From assembly GCF_900090235.1 (NCBI RefSeq), contig NZ_LT607750.1, positions 5,509,001 through 5,573,000 on the forward strand: 64,000 nt of DNA, given 5' to 3'. Below the pieces are notes generated by a model that was not told the DNA's origin, searched no databases, and was given only the letters and a program-made list of their open reading frames with translations. This stretch comes from Micromonospora echinaurantiaca (GTDB taxonomy: Bacteria; Actinomycetota; Actinomycetes; Mycobacteriales; Micromonosporaceae). The position numbers were made by a program, and so were the translations under genes. Shown here piece after piece: positions 26,192 to 34,095 of this stretch (position 1 is its first letter; every line of letters starts with the position of its first letter).

Positions 26192-27366
26192 CTCCGCATA
26201 CCAGCTCGCGAATAGCCACACTCTTTATTGCATCGGCGATAGCCGTAACGCTTATAACACCAGCCTCAGCCCAATCCACGCAACTTTCACCTCTAGGCGA
26301 CGGCGCTGACAGGGTTCGCAGAGATCAGTGGCACCTGGGCTATTTGGAGGTAAGTCGGGCACACCGACTGAGCGAAGGCGAGGGAGTGACCGTTGCAGTA
26401 CCCGACACCGGAGTGGATCCGCATCCCGACCTTCGCAACAATCTGCTACCAGGCACCGACATCATTCCCGGCGGTGGCGGCGACGGCCGCCGCGATCTAG
26501 ATAGCCATGGGACTGCAATGGCTGGATTGATTGCCGCACATGGACAAGGGGGTTCGGTCGGAGCGCTCGGCATAGCCCCAAGAGCCAAGATACTTCCCAT
26601 CTTCGACTCCCCACCCAACGGAGAAGGCGAGCCGGACGCTCTGGCGCAGGGAATCGATTACGCAGTCGATCATGGCGCTGGGGTGATTAGCATCTCCTCG
26701 GTCGGTTCTAGTAGCGCCCCTCTACGTCAGGCCGTGCAACGCGCCATAGCCTCCGACGTGGTCGTGGTTGCTGGCGTAGGCAACCGTCCCCGAAACCAAG
26801 CTGTCGGATACCCCGCGAATCAACCGGGGGTGATAGCAGTTGGAGGCATCGATCGCAACGGCGAGCACGCCAAGTTCTCCGTGGCGGGAGCGGAGCTTGA
26901 TGTCGTTGCGCCCGCCGTAGACATCTACAGCACCAGCTACGACGGGAAGTACTCGAAGGGTGAAGGCACGTCGGGCGCAACTGCCATCGTGGCAGGGGCG
27001 GTTGCTTTGATTCGGTCGCGGTTCCCCGGCCTGCCCGCGTCGGAGGTGGCGCATCGACTCACGGCTACCGCCATCGACAAGGGGCCGCCCGGGCGCGACG
27101 ACGAGTACGGCCACGGGGTGATCGACCTGGTGGCGGCGTTGACGGCAGACGTACCGCCGCTGGGTTTCGGATCGGCGACGGCGAGCGCGCCGGCTGCCGG
27201 AGCCTCGAGCACGACGGCGGCCGGTCAGCCGAGCGACGACGGCAACCCTGGCTCCGTCGTGCGTGGGTGGATAACCCTCGGCGTGCTGGTGGCAGCGGGT
27301 GTGGCGTGGGTGCTGATCGCGCGACGGCGTAGGCGGGACGACCCACCGCCCCGGATCAGCCGCTGA
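26188..27366 (+). CDS. Mycosin-like S8 serine protease (type VII secretion associated)
   Basis: 392 residues from GTG 26188 (GTGA overlap with the PPE-like gene). Signal peptide to about ASA-Q 29, subtilase domain with Asp73 (VPDTGVDPHPDL), His107 (SHGTAMAG) and Ser262 (GTSGATA), oxyanion Asn199 (AGVGN), then a linker and a C-terminal membrane helix (about 363-382) followed by RRRRRDD. This is the MycP layout. No EccB, EccC, EccD or EccE gene is in the window, so it must serve a core encoded elsewhere. The first two thirds use AT-richer codons than its end. Confidence 0.9.
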   Translation: MTPHTSSRIATLFIASAIAVTLITPASAQSTQLSPLGDGADRVRRDQWHLGYLEVSRAHRLSEGEGVTVAVPDTGVDPHPDLRNNLLPGTDIIPGGGGDGRRDLDSHGTAMAGLIAAHGQGGSVGALGIAPRAKILPIFDSPPNGEGEPDALAQGIDYAVDHGAGVISISSVGSSSAPLRQAVQRAIASDVVVVAGVGNRPRNQAVGYPANQPGVIAVGGIDRNGEHAKFSVAGAELDVVAPAVDIYSTSYDGKYSKGEGTSGATAIVAGAVALIRSRFPGLPASEVAHRLTATAIDKGPPGRDDEYGHGVIDLVAALTADVPPLGFGSATASAPAAGASSTTAAGQPSDDGNPGSVVRGWITLGVLVAAGVAWVLIARRRRRDDPPPRISR

Positions 27367-27474
27367 CGCCCACCTGGTGAAACGGGAAGGCCAGTCCCCC
27401 GCACCGAACCGGCGCGGATGTACCGCTGACCACGCTACGACGTTAGCCTGGGAGCCAGCGCTAAGGAGGACGCG

Positions 27475-27813
27475 GTGACCGGCAGGAACTCAGCTCCACG
27501 GGGCTACGCCAAACCGATCGTGGTGCCCGATCGCCTGGATCTGCTTCGTGGCCCAGAGACAGGTGTAGTGCACCTACCCCGACACTTGAAGTGGTCGGGC
27601 AGTGCTCACTATGACCTGACGCAGCCCGGCAGGATCGTCGATCTCTACCGAACGGTTCTGAACGAGGCAGCAAACCAGGATGAATTGCATACCTACGTCA
27701 ACAAACGCATCTTGACTGGGCTCTGGGCATCCATCTGGCTGCCTCCCGCGGTGCGGCACGCTTGGGAAGAACGCTTCCCGGAGTTGCGCCGTCGCCGCCA
27801 AACGGCAGCCTGA
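27475..27813 (+). CDS. Conserved partner of AbiEii-type nucleotidyltransferase (putative antitoxin-like)
   Basis: 112 residues. The sequence GVVHLPRHLKWSGSAHYDLTQPGRIVDLYRTVLNEAA, then LHTYVNKRILTGLWASIWLPPAVRHAWEERFPELR, matches a small protein that I recall upstream of AbiEii-like genes in Streptomyces and relatives; it has no named domain that I can assign. GTG 27475 has AAGGAGG six bases upstream. The stop is four bases before the next ATG, so the two are one operon. Codon usage is AT-richer than the chromosome average here. Confidence 0.6.
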   Translation: MTGRNSAPRGYAKPIVVPDRLDLLRGPETGVVHLPRHLKWSGSAHYDLTQPGRIVDLYRTVLNEAANQDELHTYVNKRILTGLWASIWLPPAVRHAWEERFPELRRRRQTAA

Positions 27814-27817
27814 CCTG

Positions 27818-28486
27818 ATGCTGCGCCGACATCAGCGGATCGCCGAGATAGCACTCACGGCATCGGGTCAGTATGGGTTCGCTCTCGCAGGCGGATACGC
27901 CGTCAGCGCCCATGGCATGGGTGACCGTTTGAGCGGTGATGTCGACCTCTTCACCGCCTGGCAACTGCGAAACGATTTTCCCGAGGCGGTCGACGCAGTC
28001 GTCCAAGCACTCACCGAGCACGGATACCTGGTCAGCACTGTCATCCGCAATGACACCTTCGCCCGGTTGCTCCTTGAGGATCAGAAAGGATCAGAAGAGG
28101 AGCCGGACAAGTTGGAGATGTCGGCCGACTGGCGAGCGCACCCTCCCGTGACGCTGGCGGTCGGGCCTGTGCTGCACCCCGACGATGCCGTGGCAAACAA
28201 GATGTGCGCTCTCTATGGCCGGGCAGAGGCACGCGATTTCCTCGATGTCGACGTGGCCTTGACCAGTGGTCGATACTCCCGGAAGCGTCTTCTGGAGTTG
28301 GCCTCAGCAGCCGACCCCGGCTTTGACCCTGCCGCGTTCGCAGCCGCGTTGGGGTCGCTCGACCAGGTCACCGACGCCGATTTCGACTGTTACGGTCTGC
28401 CCACATCTGCTCTGCCAGCGATAAGGGAACGTTTCGCAGACTGGCGCGCAGAGATCCTTGCATCGCTGGAGTTCCCGCAACCCTGA
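27818..28486 (+). CDS. AbiEii/AbiGii-family nucleotidyltransferase (toxin-like)
   Basis: 222 residues. The nucleotidyltransferase core is visible: FALAGGYAVSAHG (23-33), SGDVDLFT (39-46, catalytic Asp41 and Asp43) and NKMCALYGRAEARDFLDV, the characteristic block of the AbiEii superfamily, near residues 127-145. AbiEii toxins transfer nucleotides to tRNA or other targets and act in type IV toxin-antitoxin or phage-abortive systems. The classical AbiEi HTH antitoxin is missing; the 112-residue upstream protein takes its place. Lower GC suggests transfer. Confidence 0.8.
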   Translation: MLRRHQRIAEIALTASGQYGFALAGGYAVSAHGMGDRLSGDVDLFTAWQLRNDFPEAVDAVVQALTEHGYLVSTVIRNDTFARLLLEDQKGSEEEPDKLEMSADWRAHPPVTLAVGPVLHPDDAVANKMCALYGRAEARDFLDVDVALTSGRYSRKRLLELASAADPGFDPAAFAAALGSLDQVTDADFDCYGLPTSALPAIRERFADWRAEILASLEFPQP

Positions 28487-28580
28487 CGGTGGGTGGTACT
28501 CAGTGATGTCGGGCCAACGCGAGCATCCAGTCGCCTCGCGCGGCTTTCGGCCAGAGTCACCGCCCCGGGGAGGCGGCCGG

Positions 28581-28586
28581 TAACGT
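28581..28586 (+). promoter_or_regulatory. -10 box of maf
   Basis: TAACGT followed by seven bases and GTG 28594. Confidence 0.45.
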
Positions 28587-28593
28587 CGGCGAC

Positions 28594-29250
28594 GTGTCAG
28601 ACGCCGCGCCACTTCGCCTCGTGCTCGCCTCGGCGAGCCCCGCCCGTCGCAAGAGCCTCCAGGCTGCCGGCATCGAGCCGGACGTGCTGGTCAGCGGGGT
28701 GGACGAGTCTCTCGTCGTCACCGACCGGGCCGAGGAACTGTGCCTGGAACTGGCCCGCCTGAAGGCCCAGGCGGTGCTCACCCGGCTACGGCCGACCGAC
28801 GACGAGCGGACGCTGGTGCTCGGCTGCGACTCGGTCCTCGCCTTCGACGGCGAGATTCTCGGCAAGCCGGCCGACTCGGCCGACGCGACTCGGCGCTGGG
28901 AGCGGATGCGGGGCCGCAGCGGCGTGCTGCACAGCGGGCACTGCCTGATCGACATCGTGGCCGGCCGGCGGGCCGAGGCGGTCGCCTCCACCACCGTGCA
29001 CTTCGCTGACATCAGCGACGACGAGATCGCCTCGTACGTGGCCACGGGCGAGCCGCTCGCGGTGGCCGGCGCGTTCACCATCGACGGGCTGGGCGGGCCG
29101 TTCGTGGAGCGGATCGAGGGCGACCCGGGCACGGTCGTCGGGCTCAGCCTGCCGCTGCTGCGCCGCCTCCTCGCCGACCTGGACTGCCGGATCACCGATC
29201 TGTGGACGAAGGTCGCGCCCGGCAACCAGACGGTCGAACCGCTCGGTTAG
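28594..29250 (+). CDS. maf: Maf-family nucleotide pyrophosphatase
   Basis: 218 residues. LVLASASPARRKSLQAAG (9-26) is the family signature, with the catalytic region GCDSVLAFDGEILGKP (about 76-91) and AFTIDGLGGPFVERIEGD near 160. Maf proteins hydrolyse dTTP/UTP or modified nucleotides to monophosphates as house-cleaning enzymes. In Streptomyces the gene lies in the propionyl-CoA carboxylase cluster; here the carboxylase alpha gene is 5 kb downstream. Its TAG stop forms part of the next gene's -10 box. Confidence 0.93.
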   Translation: MSDAAPLRLVLASASPARRKSLQAAGIEPDVLVSGVDESLVVTDRAEELCLELARLKAQAVLTRLRPTDDERTLVLGCDSVLAFDGEILGKPADSADATRRWERMRGRSGVLHSGHCLIDIVAGRRAEAVASTTVHFADISDDEIASYVATGEPLAVAGAFTIDGLGGPFVERIEGDPGTVVGLSLPLLRRLLADLDCRITDLWTKVAPGNQTVEPLG

Positions 29251-29253
29251 CGT
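29248..29253 (+). promoter_or_regulatory. -10 box of O-methyltransferase gene, overlapping the maf stop codon
   Basis: TAGCGT, whose first three bases are the maf stop, is followed by seven bases and ATG 29261. Confidence 0.45.
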
Positions 29254-29260
29254 CGCCGGC

Positions 29261-29914
29261 ATGACCACCAAGTCGATCCCGCTCACCGAGGAGCTGCACG
29301 CCTACCTGGTCGGGCACGGCTCGCCGCCCGACGAGATCATGCGTGACCTGGCCGAGGAGACCCGGGCGGTGCTCCCGCAGCACGCCCAGATGCAGGTGGC
29401 GCCGGAGCAGGCGGCCTTCCTGACCTTCCTCACCCGGCTGCTCGGCGTACGGCAGGCGGTCGAGGTCGGTACCTTCACCGGGCTCTCGTCGCTGGCCATC
29501 GCCCGCGGGCTGGCCGAGGGCGGGCGGCTGACCTGCTTCGACATCTCGGAGGAGTACACCGGCATCGCCCGGCACTACTGGGACCGGGCGGGGGTGGCCG
29601 ACCGGATCGAGCTGCGGATCGGGCCGGCCGGTGACCGACTGCACGAACTGCCGCACGAGCGCTACCTCGACTTCGCCTTCATCGACGCCGACAAGACCGG
29701 CTACCCGATCTACTGGGCCGAGCTGGTGCCGCGGATGCGCCCGGGTGGCGTCATCGCGGTCGACAACGTGCTGCGCGGCGGCCGGGTGATCGCCCCGCAG
29801 AACGCCGACGACCGGGCGATCGCCGCGTTCAACGACGAGGTGCTCGCCGACGTCCGGGTGGACGCCGTGATGCTGCCGGTCGCCGACGGACTGACCCTGG
29901 CGCGGGTGCACTGA
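29261..29914 (+). CDS. Class I SAM-dependent O-methyltransferase (CCoAMT/COMT-like)
   Basis: 217 residues. Motif I is VEVGTFTGLSSLAIARGL (about 67-84), followed by FDISEEYTGIARHYWDRAG, FAFIDADKTGYPIYW (metal- and substrate-binding Asp cluster near 143-148) and VIAVDNVLRGGRV. These are the marks of the cation-dependent Methyltransf_3 family that methylates catechol-like hydroxyls. The substrate is unknown. It lies 10 bases after maf but has its own promoter-like box, and it converges with the MFS gene. Confidence 0.92.
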   Translation: MTTKSIPLTEELHAYLVGHGSPPDEIMRDLAEETRAVLPQHAQMQVAPEQAAFLTFLTRLLGVRQAVEVGTFTGLSSLAIARGLAEGGRLTCFDISEEYTGIARHYWDRAGVADRIELRIGPAGDRLHELPHERYLDFAFIDADKTGYPIYWAELVPRMRPGGVIAVDNVLRGGRVIAPQNADDRAIAAFNDEVLADVRVDAVMLPVADGLTLARVH

Positions 29915-29936
29915 CCACCGCGCCCTGGGCCGCTGA

Positions 29937-30015
29937 TTGATCCACACGGGATACGCGATATCGGGGTGTCCGCGACGCTGGGACACCCCGACATCCCGGA
30001 AACGGTGTGGATCAA
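29937..30015. terminator. Long GATCAA-ended inverted repeat, probable bidirectional terminator
   Basis: Arms of 35 bases: outer TTGATCCACAC / GTGTGGATCAA pairs perfectly, inner TCGGGGTGTCC / GGACACCCCGA pairs perfectly, with some mismatches between. A third copy of GTGTGGATCAA follows at 30027-30037 and overlaps the MFS stop codon. It fills the gap between two convergent genes. Confidence 0.65.
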
Positions 30016-30033
30016 CGCCGACCTCCGTGTGGA

Positions 30034-31410
30034 TCAAGCCGAGACGGCGGTCGCCGGGAGCGGCGGCTGGTCGGCCGGGTGCTGCGCGCGGAGCGCGCGG
30101 CCGAGGCGGACGGCGAGCAGCACGGCGGCCGCGATGAAGCCGGGCACCAGCAGGAAGGCCAGGTGCGGGCCCACCCCGTCGGCCACCCAGCCGAGCGCCA
30201 CCGGCGCGATGCCGAAGCCGACCCCCATCGAGTACGACGCCCAGCCCGCCGCCCGGTCGGCGGCCGGCCCGGCCACCGCCAGCGCGATCGAGATGGCCAG
30301 CGGGTAGTGCAGGGCGTTGCCGAGACCGAGCACGACCAGGCCGGCGACCGCGAGCCAGCCGATCGGGGCCACCCAGAACACCGTGAACCCGGTCAGCGAC
30401 ACGGCCAGTGCCGCGAGCAGCAGCGGCACCGGCCGGTACCGGAGCGCGATCCGGCCGCCCAGCAGCCGCCCGAGGAACATCCCGCAGACGATCGCCGCGA
30501 CCGCTGCCGAGGCGGCGCCGGCGGTCATGCCGGCGTGGGAACGGAGCACGTCGGCGGTCCAGAGCGACAGGCACACCTCGATCGAGCCGGTGACCGCCAT
30601 CAGCACCCAGGCGATCCAGTACGCCCGCGGCAGCCGCCGGTCCGCCTCGCCGCCAGCGCGGACGCCGGAACCGGCCCGGGCGCCGGAACCGGCCCGGACA
30701 CCAGAGCCGGCCCGGACACCAGAGCCGGCCCGGACGGCGGAGCCGGCCCGGACGGCGGAATCAGCGCGGACGGCGGACACAGCGCGGGCGCCGACGCCGG
30801 CCCGGACGCCGGAACCGGTCCGGACGGAATCAGCGCGGGCGTCGGCGGCTGGTGGGCGTACGCGGAAGGTCAGCGCGGCGAGCGCGACCAGCGCGATGAG
30901 GCCGACCTCGACGGCCATCGCCGGTCGCCAGCCCCAGCCGGCGTCGACGCTGGCGCCGATCACCAGCGGGGCCAGGATGCCCATGCCGGCGCAGGCGGCG
31001 TTGGCCTCGGTGAGCGCGGCCGGCGCGGCGGGGCCGTGCCGGGCGGTGAGCACGACGTTGACCCCGCTGATCACCATCATCCCGAAGGTGGCGATGAGCG
31101 CGACCGCGGTGATCGTGGCCGGCAGGGCGCGGAACGTGCCGAGGGCGGCGACACCGACGGCCACCCCGACCAGGCCGAGCCAGGTGGCCGGCCCTCGGCC
31201 GAACCGTCGGGCGAGGGGCGCGAAGAGCGCTCCGCCGGCCAGCGCACCGACCGCGATGCCAGTGCTGTGCAGGCCGGCGACGGCGGCCGAGGTGCCCTGC
31301 TCGTCGCGGAGCAGCGGGACGACCGGGCCGAACCCGTAGAGGAAGAACCCCCACAGCCCCAGCTGGGCGTAGGTCAGCCAGGTGATGCGGTCACGGGTGA
31401 GGCGGGGCAC
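30034..31410 (-). CDS. MFS transporter with repeat-expanded central loop
   Basis: 458 residues, about twelve membrane helices in two groups of six. The N-half carries LARRFGRGPATWLG between helices 2 and 3, the usual MFS loop. The central cytoplasmic loop (about 190-255) is an imperfect tandem array of a six-residue unit VRAGSG/A, roughly ten copies. The protein resembles YbjJ/fosmidomycin-type exporters; substrate unknown. GTG 31410 lies seven bases after TAGCGT on its strand, so the transcript is probably leaderless. Confidence 0.88.
   Translation of the reverse strand: MPRLTRDRITWLTYAQLGLWGFFLYGFGPVVPLLRDEQGTSAAVAGLHSTGIAVGALAGGALFAPLARRFGRGPATWLGLVGVAVGVAALGTFRALPATITAVALIATFGMMVISGVNVVLTARHGPAAPAALTEANAACAGMGILAPLVIGASVDAGWGWRPAMAVEVGLIALVALAALTFRVRPPAADARADSVRTGSGVRAGVGARAVSAVRADSAVRAGSAVRAGSGVRAGSGVRAGSGARAGSGVRAGGEADRRLPRAYWIAWVLMAVTGSIEVCLSLWTADVLRSHAGMTAGAASAAVAAIVCGMFLGRLLGGRIALRYRPVPLLLAALAVSLTGFTVFWVAPIGWLAVAGLVVLGLGNALHYPLAISIALAVAGPAADRAAGWASYSMGVGFGIAPVALGWVADGVGPHLAFLLVPGFIAAAVLLAVRLGRALRAQHPADQPPLPATAVSA
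30653..30840. repeat. 18-bp tandem repeats coding (VRAGSG)n
   Basis: About ten copies of an 18-base unit (forward-strand form GGAACCGGCCCGGACGCC with changes) lie in frame inside the MFS gene and encode its central loop. The period is a multiple of three, so copy changes keep the frame. Confidence 0.85.
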
Positions 31411-31417
31411 CGGCCTT

Positions 31418-31423
31418 ACGCTA
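31418..31423 (-). promoter_or_regulatory. -10 box of MFS gene
   Basis: TAGCGT on the minus strand, seven bases before GTG 31410. Confidence 0.45.
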
Positions 31424-31470
31424 CAAGCGCTCGACCGGTACCCCGCCGGTGGTGAGAGGCAACTCTCGGG

Positions 31471-32226
31471 TCAACGGACGCTGCGGGCGAACTGCCGGGC
31501 GGCCCAGACCACCCCGGCGGCGGCCAGCACCGCGATGATGCTCAGCCCCTGCCAGACCTTGTCGTCGCCGAGGTCGCCGGCGAAGAGGGCGCGGGTGCCG
31601 TCGACCGCCCAGGAGAACGGGTTCCAGTCGGCGATGCCCTGCAACCAGCCGGGCGCGAAGGTGAGCGGCAGCAGGATGCCGGAGAGCAGCAGCACCGGCT
31701 GGGCCACGGTGTTCATCAGCGGGGCCAGCGCGTCCTCGCTCTTGACCTTGAGCGCCACGCCGTAGGAGACGGCCGAGGTCATCAGCGCGATCAGGGCGAG
31801 CATGAGGTACGCCAGCAGCAGGTCGCCGATGAAGACCCGCAGGTCGAACAGGAGGGCGAGCAGGGTGATGATGACCGCCTGCACGATCAGCGACACCACG
31901 TCGCGCAGCGAGCGGCCGAGCAGCAGGGCCAGCCGGCTGACCGGGGTGACCCGGGAGCGTTCGATGACCCCGGCGCGCAGCTCGGCGATCAGGCCGAAGC
32001 CCTGGAACAGGCCACCGAAGATGGCCAGCAGCACCAGCAGGCCGGGTACGAAGATCTTGTAGGCCTCGGCCTGGCTGGGTGCGTTCAGCGCCGGCTTGAG
32101 CAGCGGGGCGAAGAGCAGCAGGTACATCACCGGCTGGAAGACGCCGACGAAGACCCAGACCGGGTTGCGCAGCAGCAGTTGGAGCTGGCGCTGGAAGATC
32201 AGCCAGGTGTCACGGGCGAGTTTCAT
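31471..32226 (-). CDS. ABC-2 type transporter permease (DrrB-like)
   Basis: 251 residues with six hydrophobic helices. FQRQLQLLLRNPVWVFVGVFQPVMYLLLF and GVIERSRVTPVSRLALLLGR are the typical ABC-2 / daunorubicin-exporter permease blocks. It follows the ATPase gene by 21 bases, and together they form a two-gene exporter under a PadR regulator encoded just upstream. Likely exports a hydrophobic compound, drug or lipid; the substrate is not readable from sequence. Confidence 0.9.
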   Translation of the reverse strand: MKLARDTWLIFQRQLQLLLRNPVWVFVGVFQPVMYLLLFAPLLKPALNAPSQAEAYKIFVPGLLVLLAIFGGLFQGFGLIAELRAGVIERSRVTPVSRLALLLGRSLRDVVSLIVQAVIITLLALLFDLRVFIGDLLLAYLMLALIALMTSAVSYGVALKVKSEDALAPLMNTVAQPVLLLSGILLPLTFAPGWLQGIADWNPFSWAVDGTRALFAGDLGDDKVWQGLSIIAVLAAAGVVWAARQFARSVR

Positions 32227-32247
32227 GAGGTCTCTCCGGGTCTCGGG

Positions 32248-33207
32248 TCAGGACTCGCGCAGCGAGCGGCCGGTCTTGGTGAGGAAGACGTCGTCGAGGC
32301 TGGGCCGGTGCAGCTCGATGGAGCTCAGCGCCAGGCCGGCGTTGTCCACCCGGCGCAGGATCTGCGGGATGGCGGTGGCCCCCTCGTCGACGTAGAGCCG
32401 CAGCCCGCCCTCGTCGGCGGTCTCCAGCTTGTTGACGTACGGCTCGCTGTCGAGCAGCTGCGCGGCCTGCGGGGTGGCCGCGACGTCCAGCCCGAGCAGC
32501 ACGACGTCGCCGGAGATCTCACGCTTCAGGTCGGCCGGGGTGCCCTCGGCGACCACCTCGCCGTGATCCATGATCGCGATCCGGTCGCAGAGCGCGTCGG
32601 CCTCGTCGAGGTAGTGGGTGGTGATGAAGACGGTCATCCCCTCGGTGCGCAGCCGCCGGATCTCGTCCCACATGTGCGCCCGGCTCTGCGGGTCGAGGCC
32701 GGTGGTCGGCTCGTCCAGGAAGACGATCTTCGGCTCGTGGATGATGCCGAGGGCGATCTCGACCCGCCGGCGCTGGCCGCCGGAGTAGGTCTTGCACTTG
32801 CGGTCGGCGTACTCGCTGAGCTGGAAGGCGTCCAGGGCGCGGACGGCCCGGCGGTGCGCCTCGGCCTTGCCGATGCCGTACATCCGGGCGTGCAGCACCA
32901 ACTCCTCGCGGGCGGTGGACTCGTCCCAGGTGCTGCCGCCCTGGGCCACGTAGCCGATCCGGCGGCGCACCTCGGCCGGGTCCTTGCGCAGGTCGGCGCC
33001 GGCGATGGTGGCCTCGCCGCCGTCCGGCTCGATCAGCGTGGCCAGCATCCGCAGGGTGGTCGTCTTGCCGGCGCCGTTCGGGCCGAGGAAGCCGAAGATC
33101 TCGCCCTCCGCGACCTGCAGGTCGACCCCGCGCACCGCCTCGACGGTCTTCGTCTCCCGACCCGCCCGGGAGCGGAACGACTTCCGCAGCCCTCTGGTCT
33201 CGATCAT
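32248..33207 (-). CDS. Daunorubicin-resistance-type ABC transporter ATP-binding protein (DrrA-like)
   Basis: 319 residues. Walker A GPNGAGKTTT (about 43-52), signature YSGGQRRRVEIA, Walker B IVFLDEPTTGLD, and switch His in FITTHYLDEADALC are all present. The C-terminal extension of about 80 residues (GDVVLLGLDVAATPQAAQLL...DDVFLTKTGRS) is the DrrA-type tail. It energises the permease encoded downstream. The promoter TTGACC (33327-33332) with TAGCCT 18 bases on is overlapped by a palindrome that matches the PadR gene's own promoter. Confidence 0.93.
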   Translation of the reverse strand: MIETRGLRKSFRSRAGRETKTVEAVRGVDLQVAEGEIFGFLGPNGAGKTTTLRMLATLIEPDGGEATIAGADLRKDPAEVRRRIGYVAQGGSTWDESTAREELVLHARMYGIGKAEAHRRAVRALDAFQLSEYADRKCKTYSGGQRRRVEIALGIIHEPKIVFLDEPTTGLDPQSRAHMWDEIRRLRTEGMTVFITTHYLDEADALCDRIAIMDHGEVVAEGTPADLKREISGDVVLLGLDVAATPQAAQLLDSEPYVNKLETADEGGLRLYVDEGATAIPQILRRVDNAGLALSSIELHRPSLDDVFLTKTGRSLRES

Positions 33208-33322
33208 CTCTGCTCCTGGTCGTCCGGGCCGGCGGCGGCCGGCCGGCTGTCCCTTGGGGACGGACGCTGGACGGCGCGCTCCCCCGTGTACCGCGAAAGG
33301 CTAACGCGATATAGCTCTTGTG

Positions 33323-33336
33323 GTCAACGTTGACTA
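33323..33336. promoter_or_regulatory. Candidate PadR operator at the ABC exporter promoter
   Basis: The perfect 12-base palindrome GTCAACGTTGAC (33323-33334) extends to CAACGTTGACTA, which matches 10 of 12 bases of CAAGTTTGACTA upstream of padR. On the minus strand it covers the -35 element TTGACC of the exporter promoter. Confidence 0.6.
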
Positions 33337-33963
33337 TTCGGCTGTCGGCTCGCGGCCCGCGCGCCCGCTCTCCCGCCACCCGTTCCAACCCTCCGCCTCG
33401 GCCACCTCATCAGGCAGGTACGACACACCCGAGTCGATCCGCTCGGCGATCTGTTCGCACCAGGTGGCCTCGGCCTCCGATCGAGCCACCCACAGCTCGA
33501 ACATCCACGCCACGTGCGCCGGCTTGCTGACCCGGATCCAGTCGGACTCCAGCGACGCCCGCGTCGACTCGGCGCTGGCCCGCATCAGGTTCGCCCGGTT
33601 GCGCAGCGCCGCCGCCGCCTCCTGCCGCGGCAGCGCGGGAAGGAAGGAGAACGCCGCCAGGAACGGGTCGGGCTGCTGGTGCACGTGCCACCACTGGCCG
33701 CGCAGCAGCGTCTCGAACTCGTCCTCACCCTTGGCGGTGACCTCGTAGGTGGTGCGGGCCGGTCGGCCGCCGACCTGCTCGGTGGCCACCTCGCGCAGCA
33801 GCCCCTCCTCGGTCAGCTTGCGCAGGGCGTGGTAGATCGATCCCGGTTGCACGTTGGCCCACTTGTCGGCGCTCCAGCTCAGCAGTTCGCGGCGGACGTC
33901 GTAGCCGTGCACCGGCTGCATCCAACGGACCAGGCCGAGGATCATCATTCGGGTGGCAGACAC
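33334..33963 (-). CDS. PadR-family transcriptional regulator
   Basis: 209 residues. The N-terminal winged helix is clear: RMMILGLVRWMQPVHGYDVRREL, then VQPGSIYHALRKLTEEGLLREV and RPARTTYEVTAKGEDEFETLL. The C-terminal half is helical and mediates dimerisation (Vir_act_alpha_C type). It is encoded directly upstream of the DrrAB-like exporter and very likely represses it until a ligand binds. GTG 33963 is six bases after TACGCT, and a candidate operator lies just before that box. Confidence 0.92.
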   Translation of the reverse strand: MSATRMMILGLVRWMQPVHGYDVRRELLSWSADKWANVQPGSIYHALRKLTEEGLLREVATEQVGGRPARTTYEVTAKGEDEFETLLRGQWWHVHQQPDPFLAAFSFLPALPRQEAAAALRNRANLMRASAESTRASLESDWIRVSKPAHVAWMFELWVARSEAEATWCEQIAERIDSGVSYLPDEVAEAEGWNGWRESGRAGREPTAE

Positions 33964-33969
33964 CGGTCA

Positions 33970-33992
33970 AGCGTAATAAACAAGTTTGACTA
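33970..33992 (-). promoter_or_regulatory. padR promoter and candidate operator
   Basis: Minus-strand -10 box TACGCT (33970-33975) lies six bases before GTG 33963. Just upstream, plus-strand CAAGTTTGACTA (33981-33992) matches the palindrome at the exporter promoter, suggesting autoregulation. Confidence 0.5.
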
Positions 33993-34095
33993 AAGCCCCT
34001 CCGGACAGTGCGGCATCCCACACTGAGCGATCGTTAGGGCCGTCAGAGTGGCCGATACACTCCCGGTCAGTAACCACCCGGGAGGAGCCCCCAAG

